Shown: positions 18,917-29,357, numbered from the stretch's first letter. The stretch is DNA of 64,000 nucleotides from Novosphingobium sp. Leaf2 (GCF_001421325.1 NZ_LMJY01000019.1:62001-126000); one strand, 5' to 3'. Notes: generated from the letters alone by a model not told the origin. Numbers and translations are program-made.

Positions 18917-19876
18917 CTAAGGTCGCCGAGCGGATTTCCCCGTGCGCTTGGCGGCATAGAGCGCCGTGTCGGCGCGCACGAACAACTCTTCGGGATCATA
19001 GGCGAAGGGATCGGGCGGGACGGCGATGCCGCTGGTAGCACCGACCGTGAATATCTGATCCTGCCACAGCGCGGGTGCGCGCAGATGCGCCAGAAACCTG
19101 TCAACGCGCGCCCTGATGGCGGTTATTGGCTCATCGTCACTGACAACCACGGCGAATTCGTCGCCCCCTATCCTTGCAGTCAGCAGTGCATTGGGGAAGC
19201 TTGCGGACAACCGCTCGGCGAATACTCGGAGGCAGGTATCTCCAGCCGCATGACCCAATCGATCGTTGACGCCCTTGAAGCCATCGAGATCGAACAGGAT
19301 CAGCGCGCCGAGCGGCACCAGCGGCAATGTTGCGCCGCACCTGTTCAAAAAGCGGCTTTCGTAGACGGCGCGACTTGCCAGCCCGGTCAGCGCATCATTT
19401 TCTGCGATACGGCGCAGTTCTTCGGAGCGTAACTTCTCCTCGGTGATGTCCTGCTTCAGTCCGTGGAGGATGGGATCACCATTTGCACTGCGGGCCATTT
19501 CGCCCGTTATTCGCATCCATCGCTGCTCGCCGCCGGGGCGCACAATTTGCGCATCGAGCGTAAAGGCACCGCGCATGGCGATCGCCTGCGCGCGGAGCCT
19601 CTCCAGATTTTCGCGGGATTCATCGGTGTACATGGCGACAGTCTGCTGCCGGTCAGGCACCATCTGGGGCGGTAGCCCAAAGATGTCGTAAACGCCCGAA
19701 GTCCAACTCAAGCGATTGTCCAACAGATTGCAGGACCACGCACCGATCCGTGCCAGTGCCATCGCCCGGTCGAGCGCCGGGTCCGTCATTTCAGGAAAAC
19801 GGCTTGCAGGCTCACTCGACAAACGTTCACCCCAGACAGGTGGCGGCGCATGAAACTGCTGAGTGCACATCGACAT
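18917..19876 (-). CDS. PAS-GGDEF diguanylate cyclase
   Basis: A soluble 319-residue protein predicted to make cyclic di-GMP. A PAS-fold sensor occupies about residues 40-155 (GAWSCNLLDNRLSWT), followed by a GGDEF domain with an intact active site GGDEF at 237-241. The inhibitory RxxD site normally found five residues before it is missing, so product inhibition through the primary I-site is not expected. It follows ugd convergently, so cyclic di-GMP control of polysaccharide output is plausible but inferred only from position. Confidence 0.9.
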   Translation of the reverse strand: MSMCTQQFHAPPPVWGERLSSEPASRFPEMTDPALDRAMALARIGAWSCNLLDNRLSWTSGVYDIFGLPPQMVPDRQQTVAMYTDESRENLERLRAQAIAMRGAFTLDAQIVRPGGEQRWMRITGEMARSANGDPILHGLKQDITEEKLRSEELRRIAENDALTGLASRAVYESRFLNRCGATLPLVPLGALILFDLDGFKGVNDRLGHAAGDTCLRVFAERLSASFPNALLTARIGGDEFAVVVSDDEPITAIRARVDRFLAHLRAPALWQDQIFTVGATSGIAVPPDPFAYDPEELFVRADTALYAAKRTGKSARRP

Positions 19877-19942
19877 GGGGCCGATATACGCACCATTCTG
19901 TTAAGAGACCGTTCTCCAACGATCTCTTACGCAGTGGCCTTC

Positions 19943-22162
19943 TCAATACTGGCCGGGATCGTACGGCTGGTTCTGGCCGTACCCACGCGGCGGCGCCTGA
20001 CGAGGCACCGGGGTGGGGCCGGGGACCGGCACCATCCGGCCGCGACCGTTGGCGCCGGGGCGCAAGCCCGGATCGTCATTGCCTCGCCCGGTCGCGCGGT
20101 CGAGGAAATCGCGGCCCGCAGCGGGCGGTGCGCCGCCCGGTTGCGGACCCGGCTGGGGTCCATAGTCCGGCGGCACCGGCGCGCCGTCATCCGGCTGGCG
20201 CGGTTCGGCGGGCTGGCCGCCGCCTTCGGGGCGCACCAGATTGCCGTTCTCGTCCGTGTAGTAATAATCGTCAGGATTGCCCTGCAGCTGCTCGTCGTCC
20301 GGCTCCAACTGCCACTCGGGAAGCTTGAGCTGGGTGTCGAACTGCTCCACCGGGCGCTTGGCGACGGCAACGCGCATGTAATCGGCAAAGGCGCGGGCAG
20401 GCGCATGGCCGCCGGAGAGGCCCGGCACCGGCCTGGCATCATCGCGGCCCATCCACACGCCGGTGGTGATGCCGCTGGAGAAGCCCAGGAACCAGCCATC
20501 CTTGTTTGAACTGGTAGTGCCGGTCTTGCCCGCCACCGGGCGGCCGATCTGCGCCGCGCGCCCGGTTCCGGTGGCCACGGCGGTCTGCAGCAGATCCGTG
20601 ATGCCCGCTGCCACATGCGGGGGCACCAGCAGCTGGCCCTGCGCGGACTTGTGCTGATACAGCAGTTCGCCCGACGTGGTGGTCACTTTGAGGATGCCGT
20701 AGGGTTCAACCGACGTGCCGCCCGCCGAAATCGCCGCGAAGGCGCGCGTCATATCGATCACCCGCACTTCGGACGTACCCAGCACCATCGCCGGCTTGGT
20801 GTTGATCGGGGTGCTGATGCCAAACCGGCGCGCCATGCTGGCAACGGTGCCAAAGCCGACCTCGTTGCCCAGCTGCGCCGCGATGGTATTCTTGGAATAG
20901 GCAAAGGCGGTGCGGATATCGATCTGGCCGGCGAAGTTGCGCCCGTCATTCTTGGGGCTCCAGCCGTCGATCGTCACCGGCTCGTCCACCACGCGGTCGT
21001 CGGGCTTGTACCCGGCTTCCAGGGCCGCGAGGTAGACGAACAGCTTCCAGGACGAGCCTGGCTGGCGCAGTGCGCTGGTGGCGCGGTTATAGTTGGAATT
21101 GACGTAATCGGTGCCGCCCACCATCGCCAGCACCGCGCCGTCCCGATCCAGGCTGACGAGCGCGCCTTGCGCACCCTTGGGCACGTTGCTGTCCACCGCC
21201 CTGGTCGCCGCATCCTGCATCGCGGGATCGAGCGTGGTCCACACCTCGATCGGCTCCTTGTTTTCGGGCAGCAACACATCGAGCTGGGGCAAGGCCCAGT
21301 CGGTGAAGTAACGGACCGAGTTCTGGCCCTTTTCCCTGGCGACGGCGACGTCCGAGAAATCGGTGCTTTCGGCCTCCGCCTGCGAGATCACGCCCGATCG
21401 CGCCATCAGCTGCAGCACCACTTTGCCGCGCTGCTTGGCGGCCTCGACATCGGCGGTGGGCGAATAGTTGGACGGGGCCTTCACCAGCCCGGCGATGATT
21501 GCGGCCTCGGCGGTGGAAAGTTCGGTAGCGGGGTGGCCGAAAAACTTGCGGCTGGCGGCATCGATGCCATAAGCGCCGCCGCCGAAATACACCTTGTTGA
21601 GATACAACTCGAGGATCTCATCCTTGGTGAACTTGCGCTCCAGCGCGAGCGCCAGCACCATTTCGCGCGCCTTGCGGGTAAACGAACGGGAATTGTTGAG
21701 GAACACGTTGCGCGCCAGCTGCTGCGTGATCGTGGAGGTGGCCTTCGCCCGCCCTCCGGTCGTGAACGAGACGTAGACCGCGCGCATCAGCCCGATCGGA
21801 TCGACACCGGGATGCTCGCGAAACCGCCGGTCTTCCACGGCCTGGATCGCGCCGCTCATCACCGTGGGGATCTGGGCGTACGGTATCCACTTGCCGTAGC
21901 TTGGCCCCAACGAGACGAGTTCGCGCCCGTCGCGCGCGCGCACCACGATCATCTGGCCGTTCTGGCTGCTTTTCAGCGCGTTATAGTCCGGCAGTTCGCG
22001 CATCGTGAAGAATACGGCGGTGCCAAGGAAGATCGCTGCCAGCAACACCAGCGCGGTGCCCCATACCAGCGCGGCGCGCACGATGCGGCGCCAGAGGGGT
22101 TTTTGCACAGGTTCAGGAGATGCGCCGCGGGTCGGGCGGCGGCGGCCGGGAGGATTGGCCAT
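19943..22162 (-). CDS. mrcA: Penicillin-binding protein 1A (bifunctional)
   Basis: A 739-residue class A PBP. It has a cytoplasmic Arg-rich tail, a transmembrane anchor (about 26-50), a glycosyltransferase domain (EDRRFREHPGVDP, TSTITQQLARNVFL, KFTKDEILELYLNKVYFGGG) and a transpeptidase with the motifs SSWK, SKN and KTGTT. It polymerises and crosslinks peptidoglycan in the periplasm. The C terminus is a Pro/Gly/Gln-rich disordered tail. ATG 22162 gives the canonical short leader; an in-frame start eight codons earlier is less likely. Confidence 0.94.
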   Translation of the reverse strand: MANPPGRRRPTRGASPEPVQKPLWRRIVRAALVWGTALVLLAAIFLGTAVFFTMRELPDYNALKSSQNGQMIVVRARDGRELVSLGPSYGKWIPYAQIPTVMSGAIQAVEDRRFREHPGVDPIGLMRAVYVSFTTGGRAKATSTITQQLARNVFLNNSRSFTRKAREMVLALALERKFTKDEILELYLNKVYFGGGAYGIDAASRKFFGHPATELSTAEAAIIAGLVKAPSNYSPTADVEAAKQRGKVVLQLMARSGVISQAEAESTDFSDVAVAREKGQNSVRYFTDWALPQLDVLLPENKEPIEVWTTLDPAMQDAATRAVDSNVPKGAQGALVSLDRDGAVLAMVGGTDYVNSNYNRATSALRQPGSSWKLFVYLAALEAGYKPDDRVVDEPVTIDGWSPKNDGRNFAGQIDIRTAFAYSKNTIAAQLGNEVGFGTVASMARRFGISTPINTKPAMVLGTSEVRVIDMTRAFAAISAGGTSVEPYGILKVTTTSGELLYQHKSAQGQLLVPPHVAAGITDLLQTAVATGTGRAAQIGRPVAGKTGTTSSNKDGWFLGFSSGITTGVWMGRDDARPVPGLSGGHAPARAFADYMRVAVAKRPVEQFDTQLKLPEWQLEPDDEQLQGNPDDYYYTDENGNLVRPEGGGQPAEPRQPDDGAPVPPDYGPQPGPQPGGAPPAAGRDFLDRATGRGNDDPGLRPGANGRGRMVPVPGPTPVPRQAPPRGYGQNQPYDPGQY

Positions 22163-22295
22163 GGGTAAGGTATAAGCCCCAATCAAAAACGAACGTTCGG
22201 GTAACTCCTACACCTTGCACCGGCATTTGTAACCAGACGTGAACGGGTGGGCCCGGCGGCATGCCGAACCCGCCCGCGATCATCGTGGAAAAGCC

Positions 22296-22694
22296 TCAGT
22301 CCTGCGGTTTGAAGTCCAGCGAGGCGCTGTTGATGCAGTAGCGCAGGCCCGTGGGCCCAGGACCATCGGGGAACACATGGCCCAAGTGACCTTCGCACTT
22401 GGCGCAGGTCACTTCGGTGCGCACCATCCCGTGCGAGGTATCGCGATGCTCGTCCACCGCGCCGTCAGTGACGGGCGCGGTGTAGCTGGGCCAGCCGGAG
22501 CCGGATTCGAATTTGGTGTCGGACCCGAACAGCGGTTCGCCGCACGCAGCACAGGTATAGACGCCCGGCTGCTTGTTCTTTTCATACTTGCCGGTGAATG
22601 CGCGTTCGGTTCCGCCCTCGCGCAGCACGCGGTACTGCTCAGGCGTCAGGCGATCGCGCCATTGTTCATCGGTGAGTTCGATCTTGTCGGTCAT
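22296..22694 (-). CDS. msrB: Peptide methionine-(R)-S-oxide reductase
   Basis: A 132-residue cytoplasmic repair enzyme reducing methionine-R-sulfoxide in proteins. It has the zinc CxxC pairs ([20 protein letters not shown]), the substrate site GSGWPSY and the catalytic cysteine in [14 protein letters not shown] 22694 is chosen with GGAG about eleven bases upstream; a TTG three codons earlier is weaker. It lies between the PBP1A and dut genes on the same strand. Confidence 0.96.
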   Translation of the reverse strand: MTDKIELTDEQWRDRLTPEQYRVLREGGTERAFTGKYEKNKQPGVYTCAACGEPLFGSDTKFESGSGWPSYTAPVTDGAVDEHRDTSHGMVRTEVTCAKCEGHLGHVFPDGPGPTGLRYCINSASLDFKPQD

Positions 22695-22753
22695 GGCAGG
22701 CAAAACTCCTTCGCGCCCCGATATGGGCGGTCCAGGCGCCCAATTCCAGAGGT

Positions 22754-23224
22754 TCAGCTGCCCAGCGCGGCCAGCCCCCCGGTCGAGCCGAACCCGCCTT
22801 CGCCGCGCGCCGTCTCGTCAAGCTCGTCCACGGTGAGCCACGATGCGCGCGTGACCGGGGCCAGCACCAGTTGCGCCACGCGGTCGCCCCGGCGGATCAC
22901 GAAAGGCTCCAGCCCCAGGTTGACGAGGATCACCTTCAACTCGCCGCGATAATCGGAATCAATGGTGCCGGGCGCATTGGCGACGGTGACACCGTGCTTC
23001 AGCGCCAGCCCCGACCGCGGACGCACTTGAATCTCATACCCGGTGGGAATGGCGATCGCGAGGCCGGTGGCCACCGCCTGCCGCTCGGCCGGGGCCAGCG
23101 TCAGATCCTGCGCGCTTACCACGTCCATGCCTGCTGCGCCGTCCGTCGCGTAACCGGGCAGGTCCAGCCCCTCCCCGTGAGGCAGAACCTTGACCATCAC
23201 GGGAACGTCAACGGGGGAGTGCAT
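22754..23224 (-). CDS. dut: Deoxyuridine 5'-triphosphate nucleotidohydrolase
   Basis: A 156-residue trimeric dUTPase that hydrolyses dUTP to dUMP. All family motifs are present: [39 protein letters not shown] and the C-terminal [10 protein letters not shown] that closes the active site. Its start lies inside the end of coaBC (17-base overlap), a common alphaproteobacterial arrangement implying co-transcription. Confidence 0.96.
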   Translation of the reverse strand: MHSPVDVPVMVKVLPHGEGLDLPGYATDGAAGMDVVSAQDLTLAPAERQAVATGLAIAIPTGYEIQVRPRSGLALKHGVTVANAPGTIDSDYRGELKVILVNLGLEPFVIRRGDRVAQLVLAPVTRASWLTVDELDETARGEGGFGSTGGLAALGS

Positions 23225-24458
23225 CGGCGATCCTTTCGATCAGGACGCGCGCCACGTCCTGCTTGGGCATTTCGGGCAGCGTGATCACGCCGTCGGCGGT
23301 GACGATGTGGACGGTGTTCGTATCCCCGCCCATGACATCGCCCGACACGTCGTTGGCGACGATCCAGTCCGCGCCCTTGCGGGTGCGTTTTTCGGTGGCG
23401 TGCGGGATGACGTCCTGCGTTTCGGCGGCAAAGCCCACCACCAGCGAAGGGCGGCGCAAGCTGCGAGACAGACCCGCCAAAATGTCCGGGTTTTCCGCCA
23501 GCTGGAGCGCAGGCACGGCCCCGCCCTGCTTCTTGAGCTTCTGGTCCGCCGCACCGGTCACGTGCCAGTCCGCCACGGCGGCCACCATGATCGCGACGTC
23601 AGCGGGCAGCGCAGCGTCCACTGCCGCTGCCATGTCCCGCGCGGTTTCGACGTCCACCCGCTCGACGCCCGGCGGGGTCGGCAGATGGACCGGCCCGGCC
23701 ACCAGCGTCACCCGCGCGCCCGCTGCCGCTGCCGCTGCTGCGATGGCGAAACCCTGCTTGCCGGACGAGCGATTGGCGATGTAGCGCACCGGGTCGATCG
23801 GCTCATGCGTCGGCCCGGCGGTGACCACCACGTGCCGCCCGTACAATGCGCGGTGCCGCGCGCCGACGTCAAAATCCGGCTGGCCCAGAAGCACGTCCTT
23901 CCCACCGGTTTCGACTCCGCCTTCCAGCGCATCGGCGATCCGTTGCCAGATCCGCTCCGGTTCGGGCAGGCGACCAGGTCCGTATTCACCGCAGGCCATC
24001 GCGCCTTCGTCCGGCTCCATCACATCAACGCCGGACGCGCGCAGCGTGGCGACGTTGCGCATTGTGGCGCCGTGCTGCCACATGCGCACGTTCATCGCCG
24101 GAACTGCCAGCACCGGCTTGTCGGTGGCCAGCAGCAGCGTGGTCGCCAGATCGTCGGCCATGCCCGCCGCCATGCGCGCCATGAGATCGGCGGTTGCTGG
24201 GCACACCACCACCAGATCGGCCTGGCGGCTAAGCTGGATGTGGCCCATCTCGGCCTCGTTCTTGAGATCCCACAGCGTGGTGCGCACGGGATTTTCGGAC
24301 AGCGCCGCCAGCGTCATCGCGGTGACGAACTTCGCGCCGCCATCGGTCAACACGCAGGTGACGGAGCCGCCCTGCTTGCGGATAAGGCGTACGAGTTCGC
24401 AGGCCTTGTACGCAGCGATGCCGCCGCCAACGATCAGCAGGATGCGCGGTCCGTTCAT
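23208..24458 (-). CDS. coaBC: Bifunctional phosphopantothenoylcysteine decarboxylase/synthase
   Basis: A 416-residue coenzyme A biosynthesis enzyme. The N-terminal CoaC flavoprotein half has [14 protein letters not shown], the PAMNVRMW active-site segment and the cysteine-bearing [13 protein letters not shown]. The C-terminal CoaB half begins [21 protein letters not shown]. It condenses 4'-phosphopantothenate with cysteine and decarboxylates the product. Length and domain order are normal. Confidence 0.95.
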   Translation of the reverse strand: MNGPRILLIVGGGIAAYKACELVRLIRKQGGSVTCVLTDGGAKFVTAMTLAALSENPVRTTLWDLKNEAEMGHIQLSRQADLVVVCPATADLMARMAAGMADDLATTLLLATDKPVLAVPAMNVRMWQHGATMRNVATLRASGVDVMEPDEGAMACGEYGPGRLPEPERIWQRIADALEGGVETGGKDVLLGQPDFDVGARHRALYGRHVVVTAGPTHEPIDPVRYIANRSSGKQGFAIAAAAAAAGARVTLVAGPVHLPTPPGVERVDVETARDMAAAVDAALPADVAIMVAAVADWHVTGAADQKLKKQGGAVPALQLAENPDILAGLSRSLRRPSLVVGFAAETQDVIPHATEKRTRKGADWIVANDVSGDVMGGDTNTVHIVTADGVITLPEMPKQDVARVLIERIADALPR

Positions 24459-24780
24459 GGTGCGGGCTTGTGCAACACGGCGGCGCGGCGCGCAATCGCT
24501 TTGCGGTCATTGGCCGCGAGGCGCAAAGCGCAGGGCGATCTTTATCCGTTCCCTGGCCGCTGATCCAGGCAGCCACCCATGCTCCCGCGCTCAGGCAAAA
24601 ATGCCTCCAAACCAAGTGCTGCGCATGCCGCCGACAAGATAGCGGGCGCACCGCGACAAGATTCGTCGGCCCGCCCACCATAGCCTCGCCAAGAGCGGTC
24701 CAATCTGTCGACTAAGGGCGTATCACTGATGCAGAGCCTATCCCTCCCCGAATGCGTGCGCACCGCAATGGTACCGGCGC
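24459..24780. other. Intergenic region with no gene seen
   Basis: This 322-base stretch separates the divergent coaBC and hydrolase genes. It must hold both promoters. Frames through it are short and have no recognisable domain, and I see no strong inverted repeat or known riboswitch. Confidence 0.5.
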
Positions 24781-25464
24781 ATGGCTGATCCGCTGCCGCA
24801 TATTGCCCAGCCGGCGGCGATGATCGCACCGCAAAACACCGCTCTCATCGTTATCGATGTCCAGGTGGATTTCGCTTCGGCAAAAGGCGTGATCGGTCGC
24901 CACGGCGTGGACATGAGCCCGGCCGAGGCAGCGATCGATCGCATCGAGGCGTTGATCGCCGCCGCGCGCCAGGCGGGTACAACGGTAGGCTTTATGCGCG
25001 TCATGACCCGGCCCGAAACCGATTCAAAGGCGCTCAAGATGTGGATGGCCCGCCGCGGCACGCCCGGCAGCGAAGGCATATGCAGGATCGGCAGCGGCGG
25101 CGAAGACTACTACCGCGTCCGCCCCGAGCCGGGCGATATCGAAGTGAGCAAGCTGGCCTACTCCAGCTTTCACGGAACCGATTTCGAGCACCAGCTGCGC
25201 GCCCGCGGGATCGACACGCTGGTAGTGACCGGGCTCACCACCGACTGCTGCGTCGATTCCACCACGCGCGATGCCTTCCACCGCGACTTCCACACCTTCG
25301 TGGTGTCCGATGCCTGCGCCAGTTTCGATCCGGGGCTGCACACCCACACGCTGAACGCGCTGAGCCAGCATACCTCGCTGCTGGTGACGACAGACGCGGT
25401 GGTCGACGCGTGGCGCAATGGCGACGACGTAGCCGATGCGCCTGAAAAGCGCGCCGTGGCATGA
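24781..25464 (+). CDS. Isochorismatase-family cysteine hydrolase
   Basis: A 227-residue cytoplasmic hydrolase with the family triad: Asp26 (LIVIDVQVDF), Lys124 (EVSKLAYSSF) and Cys157 (GLTTDCCVDS). The fold is shared by biuret hydrolase, ureidoacrylate amidohydrolase and N-carbamoylsarcosine amidase, and these C-N hydrolases fit its neighbours better than isochorismate does. It overlaps the amidohydrolase downstream (ATGA) and lies close to a urease operon, so release of ureido nitrogen is a reasonable but unproved role. ATG 24820 is an alternative start removing 13 residues. Confidence 0.85.
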   Translation: MADPLPHIAQPAAMIAPQNTALIVIDVQVDFASAKGVIGRHGVDMSPAEAAIDRIEALIAAARQAGTTVGFMRVMTRPETDSKALKMWMARRGTPGSEGICRIGSGGEDYYRVRPEPGDIEVSKLAYSSFHGTDFEHQLRARGIDTLVVTGLTTDCCVDSTTRDAFHRDFHTFVVSDACASFDPGLHTHTLNALSQHTSLLVTTDAVVDAWRNGDDVADAPEKRAVA

Positions 25465-26867
25465 ACGAGCGCCCTGGCCCCGTTACAGTCGACCTGCTTA
25501 TCCGCAATGCCTGGATCGTTACGATGGACGCGCAGCGGCGCATCTATCGTGATGGCGCGTTGGCCATAGTGGGAGACCGTATCCATGCAGTTGGCCCCAG
25601 CGCGGAAATCGAGGCGATGGTATCGGCGCGCGAGGTGATCGACGGATCGCGCTTCGTGCTGACGCCCGGGTTCGTCAACTGCCACGTCCACGTCACCGGA
25701 GAGCCGCTCACGCGCGGTGCGGTCCCCGACGATACGGACTGGGAAGCCAACGTGATGGGCTGGTTGATCCCCACGTATCAAGCGCAGACCCCTAAGGAGG
25801 AGCGGCTCTCCGCGCGCTTCGCTGCGCTTGAAATGCTGCGCACCGGCACCACCTGCTTCATCGAAGCGGGCACTATCCTGGATCTGGCCGCCGTGCACGA
25901 CGGCCTCGCGGAAACCGGGATACGCGGTCGCATCGGCCAATGGGCGCAGGACCGCGCTTTCGCGCCGGGCGAGGACCAGGCCGCCCTCACCCGTCAGGCG
26001 ATCGATACGCTGCAACGCGAAGTGGAGCGCTACTCGTGCGCTGGCGATCCGCTGCTTGCCGCATGGCCCGCACTGGTCGGTCATGCCACCGCAACTGACG
26101 ATCTGTGGCGCGCGGCGAGCGAATTGGCGCTGGCACACAACGCGGGCGTCACGGCCCACATGAGCCCGGACCCGCAGGACCCCGAATTCTATCTTGCCAC
26201 CACCGGACGCCGGCCGATCGCCCACCTCGCCGAGATCGGGGTGCTGGGCGACCATGTGTCGCTGACCCACGCGATATTTCTCGATCGGGCGGAAGTGGAT
26301 CTGCTGGCCGCCACCGGCACCCACGTCACCCATTGCCCGATGACCGCGATGAAAGGAGCCTACGGCGCCAGCCACTCTGGCCTGTTCCCCGAAATGGCCG
26401 CAGCCGGTGTCCCGATCCAGTTCGGCACCGACGGCAACAACAACGGCAATGCCGCAGACCTGATGCGCGCGATGTATGTCACCGCGGGCCTGTTCAAGGA
26501 TTCCCGCCGCGATTCCAGCCTCTTTTCCGCGTACGACGTGCTCGAATGCGCCACCCTCAACGGCGCCGCCGGCGCACAAATGGGCCATCTTATCGGCAGC
26601 CTGGAGCCGGGCAAGAAGGCCGATTTCGTCGCCCACGACCGCGATCGGCCGGAATGGACGCCACTGCTTAATGTCGTCAATCAGCTCGTCTGGTCGGCCG
26701 ACGGACGCGGCGTGCACAGCGTGTGGGTCGATGGCCGCCGCGTGGTCGACAGCTATCGCTGCACCACAATAGACGAGGACGCCATCTACGCCGAGGTCGA
26801 AGCCGCCGCGCCCATCCTGCTGGCACGGGCGGGCAAGACCGTACCGTGCCGCTGGCCGGTCCTGTAG
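25461..26867 (+). CDS. Metal-dependent amidohydrolase/deaminase (TrzA/AtzB-like superfamily)
   Basis: A 468-residue cytoplasmic (beta/alpha)8 hydrolase. It has the metal pair HVH at residues 75-77 (GFVNCHVHV), a later His in TAHMSPD, another in LTHAIF and the catalytic Asp in FGTDGNNNG. This single-metal subtype includes guanine, S-triazine and hydroxyatrazine deaminases. The substrate is unknown, but coupling to an isochorismatase-fold hydrolase and the urease cluster nearby suggests a nitrogen heterocycle or ureide. It converges with the urease operon 43 bases downstream. Confidence 0.85.
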   Translation: MNERPGPVTVDLLIRNAWIVTMDAQRRIYRDGALAIVGDRIHAVGPSAEIEAMVSAREVIDGSRFVLTPGFVNCHVHVTGEPLTRGAVPDDTDWEANVMGWLIPTYQAQTPKEERLSARFAALEMLRTGTTCFIEAGTILDLAAVHDGLAETGIRGRIGQWAQDRAFAPGEDQAALTRQAIDTLQREVERYSCAGDPLLAAWPALVGHATATDDLWRAASELALAHNAGVTAHMSPDPQDPEFYLATTGRRPIAHLAEIGVLGDHVSLTHAIFLDRAEVDLLAATGTHVTHCPMTAMKGAYGASHSGLFPEMAAAGVPIQFGTDGNNNGNAADLMRAMYVTAGLFKDSRRDSSLFSAYDVLECATLNGAAGAQMGHLIGSLEPGKKADFVAHDRDRPEWTPLLNVVNQLVWSADGRGVHSVWVDGRRVVDSYRCTTIDEDAIYAEVEAAAPILLARAGKTVPCRWPVL

Positions 26868-26910
26868 ACACCGCCGCGCAAGGCAGCGCAGGGTAACGGC
26901 TGACCGGGGC

Positions 26911-27498
26911 TTACCCCGCCGCCAGCATCACGCCCAGCGCGGCCCCGGCCACCCCCAGCCCGCGAACCCAGCCGGACGGCATGCGCCGTGCGATCTGTAC
27001 GCCAAGGATGTGCAGAACAGCGGTTGACGCGATGAAACCCGCGGCGAAGTTCGCCAAGCCCTGACCCGGCGCTTCCAGCCCGTGCGCCATGCCATGCGCC
27101 ATGCCGAATGCGCCGGTCACCGCGCACGCGGTCGCCAGCGACGCGCGCAGGCGCAGCGCCACGATGCAACCGAGCACCAGCACCGACAGCACTATTCCCC
27201 ATTCCGCGCTGCCGGTGAACCCGCCCAGCCCGGCTCCCGACAGCGCAAGGCCAAAGCCCGCGACCATTGCACCGACGAACGCAGCCGGTGGCGCCCAGCG
27301 GCTTTTGCCGGGCAGCGTGCCGCTCCACATCCCGACCAGCACCATCGCCGCCAGATGGTCCGTCCCGGTCAACGGATGCAGTACGCCCGATAGCAGCGGA
27401 TAGGCTGCCAGAGCATGGCCGGGGTGTGCTTGTGCCACAGCCGGCACCAGAATCGCCGCCGCCGCGATCGGCGCTGCGAGCATGCTTTGCATTTTCAT
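26911..27498 (-). CDS. ureJ: HupE/UreJ family nickel permease-like protein
   Basis: A 195-residue integral membrane protein with a cleaved-looking N-terminal signal, the family motif [20 protein letters not shown] followed by GTDHLAAM, and about six transmembrane helices. A second His-rich patch ([11 protein letters not shown]) lies in a later helix. HupE/UreJ members are thought to bring nickel to hydrogenase or urease. It is the last gene of the urease operon, overlapping ureG by ATGA, so a nickel-supply role for urease is well supported by context. Confidence 0.9.
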   Translation of the reverse strand: MKMQSMLAAPIAAAAILVPAVAQAHPGHALAAYPLLSGVLHPLTGTDHLAAMVLVGMWSGTLPGKSRWAPPAAFVGAMVAGFGLALSGAGLGGFTGSAEWGIVLSVLVLGCIVALRLRASLATACAVTGAFGMAHGMAHGLEAPGQGLANFAAGFIASTAVLHILGVQIARRMPSGWVRGLGVAGAALGVMLAAG

Positions 27499-28136
27499 CG
27501 GCCCAGCCCTCCTTTGGTGATGATGAAGCTTTCGATCTCGGCGACACCGTGGCCGGCGCGCACGTTGGCAAAGACGAACGGACGCGCGCCCCGCATCTTG
27601 CGAGCATCACGGTCCATCACCTCCAGACTGGCGCCGACATGCGGCGCAAGATCGATCTTGTTGATCACGAGCAGTTCGGAGCGCGTAATCCCCGGCCCGC
27701 CCTTTCGCGGGATCTTGTCCCCTGCCGACACGTCGATCACGTAGATCGTCAGATCCGCCAGTTCCGGGCTGAACGTGGCGGCAAGGTTGTCACCGCCGCT
27801 TTCGATCAGCACCAGTTCAAGACCGGGGAAGCGCCGTTCGAGGGTGTCGACCGCGGCAAGGTTCATCGAGGCGTCCTCCCGGATCGCGGTGTGCGGGCAA
27901 CCGCCGGTCTCCACGCCCAAGATGCGGTCCGCATCCAGTGAGCCGGCACGCGTCAGAAACTCGGCGTCCTCACGCGTATAGATGTCGTTGGTGATGGCCG
28001 CGATCTGGAAGCGCTCGCGCAGCGATTTGCACAATGCGTCCATAAGCGCCGTCTTGCCTGAGCCGACCGGCCCGCCGATGCCGACGCGCAACGCGCCGGT
28101 GGTCTGCGGTGGGACGATCTGTTCCATCTGCGTCAT
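27495..28136 (-). CDS. ureG: Urease accessory GTPase UreG
   Basis: A 213-residue GTP-binding metallochaperone that delivers nickel to apo-urease in complex with UreF and UreD. The P-loop [12 protein letters not shown] lies near residue 21, with the GTPase motif [13 protein letters not shown] containing the nickel-binding Cys-Pro-His, and [11 protein letters not shown]. Overlaps at both ends (ATGA with ureF and with the permease) show tight coupling. Confidence 0.97.
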   Translation of the reverse strand: MTQMEQIVPPQTTGALRVGIGGPVGSGKTALMDALCKSLRERFQIAAITNDIYTREDAEFLTRAGSLDADRILGVETGGCPHTAIREDASMNLAAVDTLERRFPGLELVLIESGGDNLAATFSPELADLTIYVIDVSAGDKIPRKGGPGITRSELLVINKIDLAPHVGASLEVMDRDARKMRGARPFVFANVRAGHGVAEIESFIITKGGLGR

Positions 28137-28828
28137 GTCCTGAAAAGCCTTGTGTAGGTGGTTTCATGTGCCATGCAGCCGATCTCGGCCACCAGCGTGC
28201 AGCCGCGCAGCGCCAGAAAGGGATCACCACCCGCGTGCGCGATCAGGTCGGCGGCCAGTGTTCGCAAGGGCACGCGCAAGGCGTGGAGCGCGCGTTGGGC
28301 ATCGGTCTGGCCCAGCGGCACCAGGCGCTGGGCGGCCGAGACCAGATTGGCCACGCAGCCGTGGAGGTATGCAACCAGCCCGTGCATCTCCGGCACCGCA
28401 TGAAAGCCGAACAGGCAGCCGGCCGCAACCGGATACGCCAGCGCGCCCTCCGGCACCGCCGCGATCATCCCGGCAAAGCCGCTGGGCGCCGCAGCGTGGA
28501 GCGCGATGCGCCGAAATGCCGCGCCCTGTGCGGTGGTTTCCAGGTGGCGCTCGAAGCCGCTCTGCGCCGCGGCGGCAAGCTCGGCCACCTGCACCAGCAT
28601 ATCTGCGTCGCCTGCTGTGGCCGCACGCAAGGCGTGAAGGAAGAACACCGCTTCGTTGTGCAGCGGGCCGTGTTCGAGCAGGTCGCCGATCCAGTCGACC
28701 GTCGATGCGAGGTCGCGCACATGGCCCGCCTCCACAGCCCATTCCAGCCCGCCGGAATGCGCGAAAGCGCCGATCGGCCAGGCCGGGGACATCCAGCTCA
28801 ACAGATCGAAGAGGGTTCCGTCATCCAT
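28133..28828 (-). CDS. ureF: Urease accessory protein UreF
   Basis: A 231-residue all-helical adaptor that links UreG to the UreD-urease complex. The N terminus shows the family signature [23 protein letters not shown] 28828 is preferred; it overlaps the end of ureE by eight bases. Extended starts up to 28972 would translate an antiparallel image of the ureE His-rich tail as a Thr/Ile repeat and are artefacts. ATG 28834 is also possible. Confidence 0.92.
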   Translation of the reverse strand: MDDGTLFDLLSWMSPAWPIGAFAHSGGLEWAVEAGHVRDLASTVDWIGDLLEHGPLHNEAVFFLHALRAATAGDADMLVQVAELAAAAQSGFERHLETTAQGAAFRRIALHAAAPSGFAGMIAAVPEGALAYPVAAGCLFGFHAVPEMHGLVAYLHGCVANLVSAAQRLVPLGQTDAQRALHALRVPLRTLAADLIAHAGGDPFLALRGCTLVAEIGCMAHETTYTRLFRT

Positions 28829-29357
28829 GGGCATGGTTATGGTGGGCGTGATGGTGATGATCGTGCGCGCCGTCATGCCCGGCATCCCCGTGCGCGTGGC
28901 TATGGGCGTTGCTATGGGAATCCCCGTGGCCGCCACCCGCGTAAGCGCCGCCTTCAGGATCGAACGGCGCAAGAACGGCCCGGCACGTGCCGCCCAGCCC
29001 TTCGACCATGTGCGCGATCACATGGTCGGCGCGGATCAGCAGGGTTTCGCCGGCCAGTTGCGTGGGAAGGTGGCGGTTGCCCAGATGCCATGCGATACGC
29101 ACGAGCGCGGCGATATCGGGCGCGCCGATCGCGATCAGATGCTCGGGCGTCGCCTGGACCGCTACGACCGCGCCGTCCTCCAGTTGCAGGCCATCTCCGT
29201 CGCGCAAGTGAACCACGTTGGGCTGGTCCAGCAGGATCGTGCGGCCATTGCGGGTGGCATGCACGATCCGGCGGCGGCGGCGGTGATCGTGGTCAAGTTC
29301 TACCACGTCATCGGCCGCTGCCCCGCCGCCCGGAATGATCGTGATGATGCGCTGCAT
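28821..29357 (-). CDS. ureE: Urease accessory nickel chaperone UreE
   Basis: A 178-residue nickel-binding chaperone. The N-terminal peptide-binding domain precedes a metal-binding domain (AWHLGNRHLP and ADHVIAHMVEGLG). The C-terminal tail, from about residue 143, is very rich in His, Asp and Ala-His pairs and should store several nickel ions. It sits 18 bases after ureC. The His-rich tail is longer than in many alphaproteobacterial homologues. Confidence 0.96.
   Translation of the reverse strand: MQRIITIIPGGGAAADDVVELDHDHRRRRRIVHATRNGRTILLDQPNVVHLRDGDGLQLEDGAVVAVQATPEHLIAIGAPDIAALVRIAWHLGNRHLPTQLAGETLLIRADHVIAHMVEGLGGTCRAVLAPFDPEGGAYAGGGHGDSHSNAHSHAHGDAGHDGAHDHHHHAHHNHAHG

Noticed and set aside
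25170..26717. 515-codon minus-strand open frame opposite the amidohydrolase
   Set aside because: It is the complement of a gene with intact catalytic motifs and shows no domain of its own.
28829..28972. Extended ureF start giving a Thr/Ile/Pro repeat N terminus
   Set aside because: The added codons are the ureE His-rich tail read in another frame; family alignment memory and the overlap favour a start at 28828.
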